Origin: Moorella sp. E308F
GTDB lineage: Bacteria; Bacillota; DSM-521; Neomoorellales; Neomoorellaceae
Direction of reading: 5' to 3'
DNA length: 64,000 nucleotides
NCBI RefSeq assembly: GCF_006538365.1
Contig: NZ_BJKN01000003.1
Span: 203,955-267,954, forward strand
Position numbers and translations under genes: made by a program. The notes under the pieces were generated by a model. The model ran no database searches. It was not told where the DNA came from and saw only the letters and a list, made by a program, of their open reading frames with translations. Of the stretch, positions 46,144 through 55,936 are shown piece by piece (the stretch's first letter is position 1; each line of letters opens with the position of its first letter).

Positions 46144-47943
46144 TTAGTCAATAATCAGGTCCACAAATTTAAACTCCAGGGTGTCCACCAGGCCGCGGTT
46201 GGTCAGGCGCAGTTCCGGGAGGACCGGCAGAGAGAGGAGGGCCATGGTCATAAAAGGCGATACCAGGCAGCAGCCAAGCTCCTGCCAGGCCCGCTGGACG
46301 GCGGTAAGCTCTCCGGCTACTTCTTCCACCGGCCGGTCTGACATGAGCCCGGCGATGGGCAGAGGCAGGAGGGCCAGGATTTTGCCGTCCCGAACGGCTA
46401 CCATACCGCCGCCGCATTGGGCCAGGGTATTACCGGCCAGGGCCATGTCGGCATCGTTCATGCCGACAATGAGGAGATTGTGACTGTCGTGGGCGACCGT
46501 GGAAGCGACGGCCCCGCCTTGAAAGCCGAAGCCCCGGACAAAGCCCAGGCCGATGCTGCCGTTACCGCCGTGGCGCTCAACAACGGCTACTTTAGCCAGG
46601 TCCCCGGTAGTGGAGGCCTGGAGCTGCCCGTCAGCAACCGGTACGGTGGTGGTGAGGTGGCGGGTAATGACATTAGCCTCGATAATTTCTATCACCCGGA
46701 CCTGGACCTGGCTCTTGCCTGCTGGGGCCGGCAGGCGGAAGTGGGCGGCTGCCAGGGGTTCCTTTAAGTGGACCGAATGACGCACCCGGTCGGGATAAGT
46801 GACGGCGGGGAGGTCGATTAACAACCGGCCGCCGGCAGCCACTATCCGGCCGTCGACCATGACTTTATCCACCTCCACGCCGGCCAGGTCCTTCAGGAAG
46901 AGGATATCGGCACAGCGGCCGGGAGCAATGGCCCCCAGGTCCTGGGCGACACCAAAGCATTCGGCGGTATTAATAGTTACTGCCTGGATGGCCCGGACGG
47001 GATCAAGCCCCTCCTCTACAGCCCGCCGCACCACATGGTTTAAGTGCCCTGCCGAAAGCAGGGTTTCCGGGTGGGTATCATCGCTGACCAGGACGGCACG
47101 GCGGCTGTCGATTCTGCTTTCCGTCAGGCTTTTAATCGTGGCCTTAATATCGTGCCAGGCCGAACCTTCCCGCATCATGGCGTACATGCCCAGGCGCAGC
47201 CGGTTCAGGGCGTCTTCCCTGCAGGTAGATTCGTGGCAGGAGGAGATGCCAGCGGCAGTATAGGCGGCCAGGCCCTGGAAATCACCCGGCAGCGCGAAGT
47301 GGCCGGTAACGGGTTTGCCGGCCTTTAAGGTGGCCTCCAGCTCGCCGTGCACACCGGGATCGCCGGCCAGGACGCCGGGGAAGTTCATCATTTCTCCCAG
47401 GCCGCAGACGCCGGGCCACCCCATGGCGCTGGCTACTTCCGCCGGGCCGAAGGCGGCACCGGCGTCCTCGAAGCCCGGGGCGGCGGGGACACAGGAGGGC
47501 ATGGTGGCAAAGACCTTTAAAGGAAGGTCCCGGCCTTCGTCCACCATTAACTTTACCCCTTCCAGCCCCAGGACATTGGCGATCTCATGGGGGTCCATGA
47601 ATATCGCCGTTGTGCCGCCGGGAAGGACGGCGCGGGCAAACTGGGTTACCGTCACCATACTGCTTTCCACATGAACATGGCCGTCCATAAAACCGGGACA
47701 GAGGTAGTAACCGGAGGCATCGATTATTGTCGTTGCCGGGCCGATGCTCCGGCTGACATCGCCGACGCTGGCTATCCGGCCATCCTTAATGGCAATATCC
47801 CAGGGCAGGATCTCGCCCGTAAAGACATTGACGACTTTACCGTTTTTAATGACGGTATCGGCCGGGATTTTTCCGGTAGCTGCAGCCACCAGTTCCCGGG
47901 TAACTTCAGCCAGGGGACGCCGGGAAGAGAACACCGTATTCAT
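46144..47943 (-). CDS. ade: Adenine deaminase
   Basis: 599-residue amidohydrolase-fold adenine deaminase (adenine to hypoxanthine + NH3). The metal site starts with GFMDGHVHVESSM, and TTAIFMDPHEIANV, SCHESTC and VSDDTHPETLL follow in family order; the C-terminal adenine deaminase domain has GMNDADMALAGN. ATG 47943 follows AGAGGAG. It is divergent from the nucleoside importer, consistent with purine salvage or catabolism. Confidence 0.96.
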   Translation of the reverse strand: MNTVFSSRRPLAEVTRELVAAATGKIPADTVIKNGKVVNVFTGEILPWDIAIKDGRIASVGDVSRSIGPATTIIDASGYYLCPGFMDGHVHVESSMVTVTQFARAVLPGGTTAIFMDPHEIANVLGLEGVKLMVDEGRDLPLKVFATMPSCVPAAPGFEDAGAAFGPAEVASAMGWPGVCGLGEMMNFPGVLAGDPGVHGELEATLKAGKPVTGHFALPGDFQGLAAYTAAGISSCHESTCREDALNRLRLGMYAMMREGSAWHDIKATIKSLTESRIDSRRAVLVSDDTHPETLLSAGHLNHVVRRAVEEGLDPVRAIQAVTINTAECFGVAQDLGAIAPGRCADILFLKDLAGVEVDKVMVDGRIVAAGGRLLIDLPAVTYPDRVRHSVHLKEPLAAAHFRLPAPAGKSQVQVRVIEIIEANVITRHLTTTVPVADGQLQASTTGDLAKVAVVERHGGNGSIGLGFVRGFGFQGGAVASTVAHDSHNLLIVGMNDADMALAGNTLAQCGGGMVAVRDGKILALLPLPIAGLMSDRPVEEVAGELTAVQRAWQELGCCLVSPFMTMALLSLPVLPELRLTNRGLVDTLEFKFVDLIID

Positions 47944-47971
47944 CTCCTCTTTTTGGATAAAATTTGTTTTT

Positions 47972-48000
47972 AGTATAAAACTTTACTGGAGTAATGGCAA
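47972..48000 (-). promoter_or_regulatory. Promoter of ade
   Basis: Read on the minus strand, TTGCCA (48000-47995), a 17-bp spacer and TATACT (47977-47972) lie 29 bp before the ade start, leaving only a short leader. No riboswitch fits in that leader. Confidence 0.65.
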
Positions 48001-48209
48001 TATTTTTCCCTCCCTTGCCTGGGCAAGGTCTATTTCCCTCCCGCTTCCAGTACCAGGCCTCAGCCCTGCCCGGAGAGGAGATTCGCCTTTGGAAGGAACG
48101 CCGTCCGGTGGATGACCCTTTCACCGTGAAGGTTCTCTGGGTGCTCGCAGCAGTCTTTGAAGGGTGTTGGTCGCTCATAAGTAGCCATTTAACTACGGTT
48201 TTCCGTCTA

Positions 48210-48238
48210 TTGACATAAGAATCGCGGGAAGTTATAAT
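48210..48238 (+). promoter_or_regulatory. Consensus sigma-A promoter of the nucleoside importer operon
   Basis: A perfect TTGACA (48210-48215), 17-bp spacer and perfect TATAAT (48233-48238). Transcription would start near 48245 and run through a 260-nt leader to the first permease gene. Confidence 0.88.
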
Positions 48239-48245
48239 AAAACCG

Positions 48246-48319
48246 CACTTGGGGGGTAAGCAAGGAAGCTTACAGGCAAAGGGGCCATCTATTCCAAGAT
48301 AGATGGCTTTATTTTTGCC
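48246..48319 (+). promoter_or_regulatory. Structured leader ending in a terminator-like hairpin
   Basis: Just after the promoter, the RNA can form GTAAGC/GCTTAC (48256-48261, 48268-48273) around AAGGAA. Next comes a strong hairpin, GCCATCTAT/ATAGATGGC, followed by TTTATTTTT, with outer GGCAAA/TTTGCC pairing. This is the layout of an attenuator or riboswitch controlling the importer. It lacks the purine riboswitch core and matches no class I recognise. Confidence 0.5.
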
Positions 48320-48508
48320 GTTACTAAGGAAAGTGAAGGCGGTTTCCCGGCACCCCTCCTTCAAAATTGGAACGGGCTGCCTGCGATAAAGGCGCAGCTG
48401 AAAAATTATTTTAAACCCCACCCTGGTTTAGCAGGAATAAAGATAAGTAAGTAGAATACATTAACACTAACATTAAAATTTTAACCATTATTAATGGGGA
48501 GTGGACGT

Positions 48509-49630
48509 GTGAATAATCAAACATCTAAATCGTGGCTTATACAAACATTAATCCTGCTAGGTGCTTTAGCAGGCGCCCTGCTGGTGGGCGCTGTGCTTCT
48601 GATTATAGCCGGGTCGGACCCCATAAAGGCTTACAGCGTTATGTTCGCCGGCCCCATCGGCAGCCAATTCGGCATCACGGAAACCCTGGTACGCGCTACT
48701 CCCTTGCTTTTAGTGGGGCTGGGTATAGTCATATCTTTCCGCAGCGGTATCCTCAACATCGGCGGGGAGGGGCAAATACTCGTTGGAGCTGTAACGGCCG
48801 CCGCCGTGGCCCTGGCCCTCCCCGACTGGCCTAAGGTTATCCTTTTACCCCTGGTTTTGCTGGCCGGCTGTGTGGCCGGCGGCATCTGGGGCGGCATCGC
48901 CGGCTGGTTAAAAGCCCGCCTGGCGGTAAACGAGATTTTGAGCACCGTCATGCTAAACCAAATCGCCCTGCAGCTCTACCTTTACCTGATAAGGGGACCG
49001 TTGATCGACCCCCAGGAGGTGGCCTATGGTACCGGCGTGCCGCAGACAGGCCTGGTGCCCAGGCAGGTTTGGCTGGCCCGTTTAATACCGGGTATGCGCT
49101 TGCATACGGGCTTTATCCTGGCGCTTGTCCTGGCCGTCCTGGTGTATATTTTTCTCTGGCGCACAACCATCGGCTACCGCATGCGGGCCGTCGGCGCGGG
49201 GCCAGAGGCCGCGCGTTACGGCGGCATCAGGGTAGAATTTTACCTTATTTTGGCTATCGCCCTGGCCGGCGCCCTGGCCGGCCTGGCAGGGGCGGTGGAA
49301 GTGCTGGGAGTCCACCATCGCGCCCTGGAGTCCCTTTCGGCCGGGTACGGGTTCAGCGGGATCGTAGCAGCCCTTTTCGGACGCCTCCATCCCCTGGGCA
49401 CAATACCGGCCGCCATCCTGATAGGCGCCCTTATTTTAGGGGCCGACATGATGCAGCGGGCCGTTCACGTGCCGGCAGCCATAGTTATGGCCATCCAGGG
49501 CCTCGTCATCCTGTTTGTCGTATCCAGCGACCTCCTGCTGCGGAAACCCGAACTGCTGGCACGTATATTTACCCGCCATATTTTTCCCAGTTCCAAACAG
49601 GCAAAGGAGGAGGCAGGCACCGGATTATAA
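48509..49630 (+). CDS. Nucleoside ABC transporter permease (BPD_transp_2 type), first subunit
   Basis: 373-residue membrane permease with about eight to ten hydrophobic helices. ATPLLLVGLGIVISFRSGIL followed by NIGGEGQ, and AGLAGAVEVLGVHHR, are typical of the BmpA-linked nucleoside uptake permeases (NupP/YufP type). GTG 48509 is chosen because GGGGAG lies 7 bases upstream; ATG 48494 is also in frame. Its stop overlaps the next start (TAATG). Confidence 0.92.
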   Translation: MNNQTSKSWLIQTLILLGALAGALLVGAVLLIIAGSDPIKAYSVMFAGPIGSQFGITETLVRATPLLLVGLGIVISFRSGILNIGGEGQILVGAVTAAAVALALPDWPKVILLPLVLLAGCVAGGIWGGIAGWLKARLAVNEILSTVMLNQIALQLYLYLIRGPLIDPQEVAYGTGVPQTGLVPRQVWLARLIPGMRLHTGFILALVLAVLVYIFLWRTTIGYRMRAVGAGPEAARYGGIRVEFYLILAIALAGALAGLAGAVEVLGVHHRALESLSAGYGFSGIVAALFGRLHPLGTIPAAILIGALILGADMMQRAVHVPAAIVMAIQGLVILFVVSSDLLLRKPELLARIFTRHIFPSSKQAKEEAGTGL

Positions 49631-50565
49631 TGGAAGACGTCATCAGTCAAGGACTAATAGTTGGCATACTGGCTACGGGGATTCGCCTGGCTACCCCCTT
49701 TTTACTGGCAGCCCTGGGGGAAATGTTTACCCAGCGCTCAGGAGTGTACAACCTCGGTATTGAAGGCATTATGCTCATGGGAGCCTTTATGGGATTTTTC
49801 GTAACCTGGCGCACCGGCAATATTTATCTCGGCATCCTGATCAGCTTAATCGTCGGCGCCCTTATGGGCCTGCTCATGGGTATAGTAAGCATAACTTTCA
49901 AGGCTGAACAGGGTATAAGCGGCATCGGTTTATACATGTTCGGCTGGGGGCTATCCGGGCTGCTCTTCCGGCTGTACGTAGGAGCCATAACCACCATTGA
50001 GGGTTTGCGGCCTGTCAAAATTCCCGGGCTGGGAGATATCCCCTATATTGGGACCATATTTTTCAACCACAACTGGCTTGTGTACCTGGCTTATATTCTG
50101 GTCCCCATATCCTGGATTGTACTCTATAAAACCACCTGGGGGCTGAAGGTCAGGGCAGTAGGTACCACCCCGGAAGCGGCCGATACCCTGGGTGTCAGCG
50201 TAGACGGCATCCGTTACCAGTGCCTGATCCTGGGGAGCATGCTGGCGGGCCTTGCAGGAGCCTATCTCACGGTGGGCCAGGCCAACATGTATGCCGACTA
50301 TATAACTGCCGGCAGGGGGTTTATTGCCGTAGCCCTGGTTTACTTCGGCCGCTGGAGCCCCTTTGGCATCCTGGCCGGCTCGCTGCTTTTCAGCATGGCG
50401 GATTCCTTCCAGCAGTGGGTGCAGGTGCTGGGCATCAGCGTGCCCTACGAGCTGGCGGTAATCCTGCCGTATGTAATCACAATAATGGCCCTGGCTGTAT
50501 CCTTCGGCCGCGTCTGGGCGCCTGCGGCCTTGGGCAGGCCCTACGAACGCGGGACCCGGGGGTAA
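49630..50565 (+). CDS. Nucleoside ABC transporter permease, second subunit
   Basis: 311-residue permease partner (NupQ/YufQ type). ATPFLLAALGEMFTQRSGVY followed by NLGIEGIMLMGAF is the conserved first half, and SVDGIRYQCLILGSMLAGLA the second. The start is one base into the previous stop, so translation is coupled. Together the two permeases form the membrane channel. Confidence 0.94.
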   Translation: MEDVISQGLIVGILATGIRLATPFLLAALGEMFTQRSGVYNLGIEGIMLMGAFMGFFVTWRTGNIYLGILISLIVGALMGLLMGIVSITFKAEQGISGIGLYMFGWGLSGLLFRLYVGAITTIEGLRPVKIPGLGDIPYIGTIFFNHNWLVYLAYILVPISWIVLYKTTWGLKVRAVGTTPEAADTLGVSVDGIRYQCLILGSMLAGLAGAYLTVGQANMYADYITAGRGFIAVALVYFGRWSPFGILAGSLLFSMADSFQQWVQVLGISVPYELAVILPYVITIMALAVSFGRVWAPAALGRPYERGTRG

Positions 50566-50607
50566 AAGCATTATTTTAGCTTGGTAATAAGAAGGGGGAT
50601 TTATGGC

Positions 50608-51669
50608 ATGAAGAAATGGAAGCGAATCTTAACTATCCTGGCGGCTGTCGTGCTGCTGGCCGCGCTGTCCGCCTGCGGCAACAAATCGGCAGTCGACACG
50701 GCGAAAGAAGGGCAGGAAAAGAATCCGGAGAAGGTGCGCATCGCCCTGGTCCTGCCCAGCACGGTGGACGATATGGCCTGGAGCCAGTCTATGTATGAAG
50801 GCCTGAAAGCTGTGCAGGAAAAAATGGGTAAAGATAAGGTGGAGATTGCCGTGAGCGAAAGGCTGGGCAACGCCGTCGACGCCGGGGCGGCCATACGCCA
50901 GTATGCCAGCCAGGGGTATGACATTGTGATCGCCCACGGCGCCCAGTACCAGAGCGTGCTGCAGGAGATCGCGGCCGATTTTCCCAAGACCACCTTTGCC
51001 TACGGCACCGGATACCAGACGGCACCCAACATCTTTGCCTACGATCCCCAGGCCCAGGAAGGCGGGTATCTGCTGGGGATACTGGCGGCCAAGATGACCA
51101 AATCCGGGATTACGGGAATTGTCGGCCCGGTAGAATCCGGGGATGCCATCAAGTACAACTACGGTTTCCAGCAGGGCGTGGCGGCCGCCAAACCTGAAGT
51201 CAAAGTCCGCATCGCCTACACCGGTTCCTTTAACGATATCGTAGGCGCGGGAGAACTGGCCAAGGTGCATATGGATGCCGGCGCGGATATTCTGACGGGT
51301 TCTTCCCAGCAGGCCGTGGGCGCCATCCGGGCGGTGGCCGGGCGCAGCGGCAAGTACTGGCTGTCCACCGATATGGATCAATCCAGCATAGCCCCTGATA
51401 CGGTCCTGGCCGCCCAGGTTTATCAATGGGAAAAGGTAGTCACCAAAATGATAGATTTAAGGCAGCAGGGGGTTCTGGGCGGCCAGCACCTGGTGCTGTC
51501 CATCGCCGACGGCACTTTAGAGCTTAAATATAACCCCAAGCTGGCCGATAAGATACCGCAGGAAGCCAAAGACGCCGTGGAAAAAGCCCGGCAGGCCATT
51601 GCCAGCGGCAGCCTGAAAATAGAGCTTCCCAAGGAACAGCCCAAGAAGGAAGAACAGCAGAAAAAGTAA
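50608..51669 (+). CDS. BMP-family nucleoside-binding lipoprotein
   Basis: 353-residue substrate-binding protein (BmpA/PnrA/Med family). It has a signal peptide with lipobox LSAC at 20-23, so C23 is lipidated. LVLPSTVDDMAWSQSMYEGL and GTGYQTAPNIFAYDPQAQEG are family motifs for purine nucleoside binding. The C-terminal end is Lys/Glu/Gln-rich. ATG 50608 gives the proper signal peptide; an earlier GTG reading would add nine residues. Confidence 0.93.
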   Translation: MKKWKRILTILAAVVLLAALSACGNKSAVDTAKEGQEKNPEKVRIALVLPSTVDDMAWSQSMYEGLKAVQEKMGKDKVEIAVSERLGNAVDAGAAIRQYASQGYDIVIAHGAQYQSVLQEIAADFPKTTFAYGTGYQTAPNIFAYDPQAQEGGYLLGILAAKMTKSGITGIVGPVESGDAIKYNYGFQQGVAAAKPEVKVRIAYTGSFNDIVGAGELAKVHMDAGADILTGSSQQAVGAIRAVAGRSGKYWLSTDMDQSSIAPDTVLAAQVYQWEKVVTKMIDLRQQGVLGGQHLVLSIADGTLELKYNPKLADKIPQEAKDAVEKARQAIASGSLKIELPKEQPKKEEQQKK

Positions 51670-51681
51670 AGGGGAAACCGG

Positions 51682-53208
51682 ATGGCAGGAGAAATCAGGC
51701 ATCTGGCAATGCGCGGGATTACCAAAAGGTTTCCCGGGGTACTGGCCAACGATCATGTCGACCTGGAAATACGAGCCGGGGAGGTACTGGCCCTTTTAGG
51801 GGAGAATGGGGCCGGCAAGAGCACCTTGATGAGCATCCTTTACGGCCTTTACCAGCCGGATGAGGGCGAAATCCTGGTCAACGGCCGGCCGGTAAAGATA
51901 ACTTCTCCCCGGGTGGCCCTGGAGCTCGGCATCGGGATGGTGCACCAGCATTTTATGCTGGTGCCCACCCTTACGGTGGCCGAAAACGTGGCCCTGGGCC
52001 TGCCGTCTCCTAAAGGGGCTTTCCTGGATCTCAAGGCGGTCAGCCGAAAGATCAAGGAAATTTCCAACACCTACGGCCTGGCCGTCAACCCGGACGCTTA
52101 CGTCTGGCAGCTGAGTGTAGGCGAACAGCAGCGGGTGGAGATAGTCAAGGTGCTTTACCGCGGGGCCAGCCTGCTCATATTGGACGAACCCACTGCTGTC
52201 CTTACCCCGCAAGAAGCCGGCGAATTAATCGCGCTGCTGAAAAATATGGCCAGGCAGGGGCGGCCGGTAGTATTTATCAGCCATAAGTTAAATGAAGTCA
52301 TGGCCGTCAGCGATAGAGTAACGGTGCTGCGGGACGGCAGGGTAGCAGCCGTGCGGAAGACTTGTGCAACCTCGCCCCAGGAGCTGGCCCGGCTCATGGT
52401 AGGACGGGATATGACTCCTCCGGCAGCCAGGAAGCGGCGTCCTCCGGGGAAAACCGTCCTGGAGCTTAAGGAAGTCTGGGCCAACGGCGATAAAGGGACT
52501 CCGGCCCTGCGGGGGATATTTTTAGAAGTCAGGCAGGGAGAAATCCTGGGCCTGGCGGGGGTCTCCGGTAACGGGCAAAAGGAACTGGCGGAAGTTATAA
52601 GCGGCCTGAGAAAAGCAACTAAAGGCCGGATCCTTTTGGACGGGAAGGATATCACCAATTGGCCTCCGGAGAAGATTATCAAGCAGGGGCTGGGATATAT
52701 CCCTGAGGATAGAATGCATGTAGGTACCATACCTTCCTTTGCCGTGTGGGAAAACCTGATCCTCAAAGACCACTGCCGGCCGCCTTATGCCAAAGGGATT
52801 TTCCTGCATAACCAGGGTATAAGATCGCGGGCCGCTGCGCTGGTGGAGAGCTTTGGCGTCAAAACCCCCGGCCTGGATACCCCGACCGGCCGCCTTTCCG
52901 GGGGTAATATCCAGCGGGTAATCTTGGCGCGAGAGATTACGCGTAATCCTTCCGTACTGGTGGCGGCCTATCCCGCCCGGGGGCTGGATATAGGAGCTAC
53001 CGAATACGTCCGCCTGAAGCTCATGGAAGCCAGGGACAAGGGAATGGGGGTACTCCTCATTTCTGAGGACCTGGAAGAAATTATGACCTTATCCGACCGC
53101 ATTGCCGTAATATATGAGGGACAGCTCATGAGGGTCATGGACGCGGGAGACGCCGACGAACGCTCATTAGGGCTCCTTATGGCCGGCATCCGGCAGGAGG
53201 CTTCTTAA
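51682..53208 (+). CDS. Nucleoside ABC transporter, dual ATPase
   Basis: 508-residue protein with two nucleotide-binding domains, as in NupO/YufO. The first has Walker [10 protein letters not shown], signature [15 protein letters not shown] and Walker [12 protein letters not shown]. The second has a degenerate P-loop (GVSGNGQKE) with signature [15 protein letters not shown], which is normal for this family. It follows the binding protein by 12 bp and completes the importer operon of permease, permease, binding protein and ATPase. Confidence 0.95.
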   Translation: MAGEIRHLAMRGITKRFPGVLANDHVDLEIRAGEVLALLGENGAGKSTLMSILYGLYQPDEGEILVNGRPVKITSPRVALELGIGMVHQHFMLVPTLTVAENVALGLPSPKGAFLDLKAVSRKIKEISNTYGLAVNPDAYVWQLSVGEQQRVEIVKVLYRGASLLILDEPTAVLTPQEAGELIALLKNMARQGRPVVFISHKLNEVMAVSDRVTVLRDGRVAAVRKTCATSPQELARLMVGRDMTPPAARKRRPPGKTVLELKEVWANGDKGTPALRGIFLEVRQGEILGLAGVSGNGQKELAEVISGLRKATKGRILLDGKDITNWPPEKIIKQGLGYIPEDRMHVGTIPSFAVWENLILKDHCRPPYAKGIFLHNQGIRSRAAALVESFGVKTPGLDTPTGRLSGGNIQRVILAREITRNPSVLVAAYPARGLDIGATEYVRLKLMEARDKGMGVLLISEDLEEIMTLSDRIAVIYEGQLMRVMDAGDADERSLGLLMAGIRQEAS

Positions 53209-53260
53209 GTTTTCGCTTGCGGCGAACCTTAAACGCGGTGTAAGGGCCCAAGCGGGTTTC

Positions 53261-53300
53261 AGGCTGTTGGCCAGGCAACAGGTCGACAGCCTTTCTTTTA
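53261..53300 (+). terminator. Probable terminator of the importer operon
   Basis: AGGCTGT pairs with ACAGCCT, with inner partial pairing, followed by TTTCTTTTA. It sits 53 bp after the ATPase stop and before the convergent HepT gene. Confidence 0.65.
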
Positions 53301-53334
53301 CGCCGTCTTATCCCCTTGCCGGCCACAGGCATCC

Positions 53335-53847
53335 TTAATTAACGCTTCGCCGGATAATCTCGTACATCTGCTTGATAAAACCGTCAACCTCGTTCTTCAA
53401 ACGCTGGTCCACTTCGGGCAACCTGTTGAGCAGCGGTTCCAGCCTTTCCGGTATTAAATTAAAACCATAGATATTGCGAACCAGGTGCCGGAATTTACGG
53501 TATTCATCAAGTAAAGCAAAAGTCGTCCGGGTGATTACGGCCGGCCTGATACCGTTTATATCCAGCTTCATCTGCCGGAGCAAATCCTTATGCCATTCCT
53601 GACCGGAGGGCAGGCTGCCGTCTACCGCCTTAGCGATTTCCTCAAACATATTTTCAATACCGGTATAGTAGTCAAGTAGGACCGAAGCCAGGGCTCGCAA
53701 AGTAAACTCATCCGCCTGCCGTAGGCTTATCTCCTGCTGTGGTGTGGCCCAGAATCCCCTGGCCTGTAAGGTTTTCTTTAGCCGCTCCAGGTTTTCTTTT
53801 TCTTCATTAAGCCTTGCCTCCAGGATGAGCAGATCCCGCAATTTCAT
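53335..53847 (-). CDS. HepT-like ribonuclease toxin
   Basis: 170-residue all-helical protein of the HepT-like group. ASVLLDYYTGIENMFEEIAK and the C-terminal EYRKFRHLVRNIYGF, with R...H..Y spacing, correspond to the RNase motif of HEPN toxins. It overlaps the MntA-like gene by 4 bp (ATGA), the usual antitoxin-toxin arrangement, where MntA AMPylates and silences HepT. Confidence 0.85.
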   Translation of the reverse strand: MKLRDLLILEARLNEEKENLERLKKTLQARGFWATPQQEISLRQADEFTLRALASVLLDYYTGIENMFEEIAKAVDGSLPSGQEWHKDLLRQMKLDINGIRPAVITRTTFALLDEYRKFRHLVRNIYGFNLIPERLEPLLNRLPEVDQRLKNEVDGFIKQMYEIIRRSVN

Positions 53848-54200
53848 GCCAATTTCACCCCCTTTTCAGCAACTTTCCGGCGCAGGGATTCCGGTGCCTC
53901 TTCCTCGCAGAGCAGGTTCAACTCGAAAGGACCGGCTATGTTTTCAGCCTGAACCTGCATTTGCCAGTAGTGTTCCTTATCTTTAAAACCCCGTATCAGC
54001 ATGTCAATATCGGAATGGCTGTTAAAGCCGCCCCAGGCAAGAGAGCCGAATAAATATACCTCGTCAACACCATACTTTTCCTTAAGCCATTTAGCCACGG
54101 CCCGGGCCCTGGCCTGGGCTTCCGCCTGCCGCTGACTGGCCAATAACTGATCCTCGGCCATAACCATCCGGCGCATAGACATAAAATCAATGGGCTCCAT
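53844..54200 (-). CDS. MntA-like nucleotidyltransferase antitoxin
   Basis: 118-residue minimal nucleotidyltransferase with GSLAWGGFNSHSDIDML, the GSx10-13DxD active site. It has a C-terminal extension compared with the smallest MntA proteins. First gene of the mntA-hepT pair. The start ATG 54200 lies after AACATGGAG-type sequence; an alternative internal ATG (MSMRRM) is a few codons later. Confidence 0.85.
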   Translation of the reverse strand: MEPIDFMSMRRMVMAEDQLLASQRQAEAQARARAVAKWLKEKYGVDEVYLFGSLAWGGFNSHSDIDMLIRGFKDKEHYWQMQVQAENIAGPFELNLLCEEEAPESLRRKVAEKGVKLA

Positions 54201-54440
54201 GTTGCCCTCACCACCCTGGATTATATTCCATACTCCTCAGCTCTAACTATACCCTGAATCCGCGATAACAACAAGACATTTCCTTGGACCGATGATGAGG
54301 CTGGGGAAAAGTAGGGTTCGTTTATTAAATGGAGATCGCCCCTAACAATTCTTAGAAATTTTTAAGGTTTGACCACCGGCTTCCTGCTATAATTGGAAAT
54401 TAGATATACCGGCAGCGCGGCAGCAGGAGAGGAGATTGAC

Positions 54441-55931
54441 ATGACAGCAGGTGCAGTCCCTGTAGCGCCCCCCCGTCCCAAAAAGCTCAAGTGGCTGCTG
54501 GGGGTTTGTTTATTTTTGCTTCTGGGCGGCGCCTTTCTGTGGTGGCAGCACGGGCGCCGGGTGCAGGTGACATACATAACATTGCCCGCCAGTCAGGGCA
54601 GCATCGTCAACACCATCAACGCCACCGGCACCATCGAGCCGGTCAAGAGCGTGAACCTGGGCTTTAAAAACAGCGGCATCATCAAAGCCATCTACGTCAA
54701 GCCCGGAGACGTCGTGAAAGCGGGCCAGGTCCTGGCCAGCCAGGACACCACCGACCTGGAGGCGCAGCTGGCCCAGGCCCGGGCCAATCTCAATAGCGCC
54801 CTGGCCAACCTGCAGGAACTCGAAGCCGGCCCCCTGCCCACGGACATCGCCCAGGCGGAGGCCAACGTGGAAGCCGCCCGGGCGGCATATAACAACGCCC
54901 AGGCCACGGTAGAGCGCAATCAGGCCCTGTACGAGGCCGGGGCGCTGTCCAAAGCAGAGCTGGACAGCGCCATCACCAACCGCGATTCCGCCGCCGCCAA
55001 GCTGCGCCAGGCTGAGGCGGCCCTGGAAGCTTTGAAGAACGGCAGCCGGCCGGAAGACATCGCCGCGGCGCGGGCGCAGGTGGAGGCCGCCCGGGTGCAG
55101 GTGACCCTGGCCCAGAGTAACCTTGACAGCGCCCAGCTCCGCGCCCCCTGGGACGGCATCGTCAGTGCCGTCAACGGCGAGGTGGGCTACCGCGTGGGCA
55201 GCAGCACGGACAACACCAGCTCCAGTTTTATTACCATGATTACCCCGGCCCTGCAGCTGCGGGCCCAGGTGAACGAGGCCGACATCAACAAAGTAAAGAT
55301 CGGCCAGAAGGTAACCTTCACCGTCAACGCCGTGCCCGGCCGGGAGATGTCCGGGCAGGTGGCCTGGATCGCCCCCCAGGCCGAGACCGTATCCAACGTC
55401 CAACTCTATGACGTGGTTATATCCATAGACGAGGGTCTGCCCCTGAAGGCCGGCATGACGGCCAGCGTCAACATCATCATCGCCCGCAAGGACAACGTCC
55501 TCACCGTGCCCAGGGCGGCCCTATCTTTTGCCAGCAGCTACCAGAACAGCAGCAGTAAAAACGGCAGCCCTGCCAACAGCACAGCGGCGGGTAGCTTTGG
55601 CAGCGCGGCAGGCCAGCGCGGCGGGCAGGGAGGCACATCTTCCGGCGTCGGTACCGGTACGGGGAAGAGCGAGGTAAGCGCTGAAGAACCCGGCGCCAGC
55701 CGGGCCCTTGTGCTGGTCCTGGAAAACGGCCGCCCGGTACCCCGCCAGATCGTCACCGGCCTGAGCGACGAGAGCAGCGTGGAAGTCGTGAGCGGGCTGC
55801 AGCCCGGCGAGGCGGTAATCATCGGCACCAGCACATCCGCCAGATCGTCCACCGGCACCCAGACCAGGTCGTTCTTCGGCCCCGCACCCATGCAGAACCG
55901 GCAGCCGGCCCGGACGACCCAGGGGAGGTAA
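54441..55931 (+). CDS. MacA-like periplasmic adaptor (HlyD/RND family)
   Basis: 496-residue membrane fusion protein. An N-terminal anchor (about 16-36) is followed by a lipoyl/barrel half (NTINATGTIEPVKSVNLGF), a long Ala/Gln-rich coiled coil (about 95-215), the second half (RAPWDGIVSAVNGEVGYRVG), and a Ser/Gly-rich low-complexity stretch near 380-420. ATG 54441 follows AGGAGAGGAGA. It works with the next two genes as a tripartite-like exporter, here in an organism with a single membrane. Confidence 0.92.
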   Translation: MTAGAVPVAPPRPKKLKWLLGVCLFLLLGGAFLWWQHGRRVQVTYITLPASQGSIVNTINATGTIEPVKSVNLGFKNSGIIKAIYVKPGDVVKAGQVLASQDTTDLEAQLAQARANLNSALANLQELEAGPLPTDIAQAEANVEAARAAYNNAQATVERNQALYEAGALSKAELDSAITNRDSAAAKLRQAEAALEALKNGSRPEDIAAARAQVEAARVQVTLAQSNLDSAQLRAPWDGIVSAVNGEVGYRVGSSTDNTSSSFITMITPALQLRAQVNEADINKVKIGQKVTFTVNAVPGREMSGQVAWIAPQAETVSNVQLYDVVISIDEGLPLKAGMTASVNIIIARKDNVLTVPRAALSFASSYQNSSSKNGSPANSTAAGSFGSAAGQRGGQGGTSSGVGTGTGKSEVSAEEPGASRALVLVLENGRPVPRQIVTGLSDESSVEVVSGLQPGEAVIIGTSTSARSSTGTQTRSFFGPAPMQNRQPARTTQGR

Positions 55932-55936
55932 CCGGC

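Noticed and set aside
47994..48218. Possible 74-residue plus-strand protein between ade and the importer
   Set aside because: No SD, it crosses the ade promoter and reaches the importer promoter; composition looks non-coding.
48246..48508. Purine (guanine/adenine) riboswitch for the nucleoside importer
   Set aside because: The conserved three-way-junction core and the kissing loops are not present; the leader is reported as unassigned.
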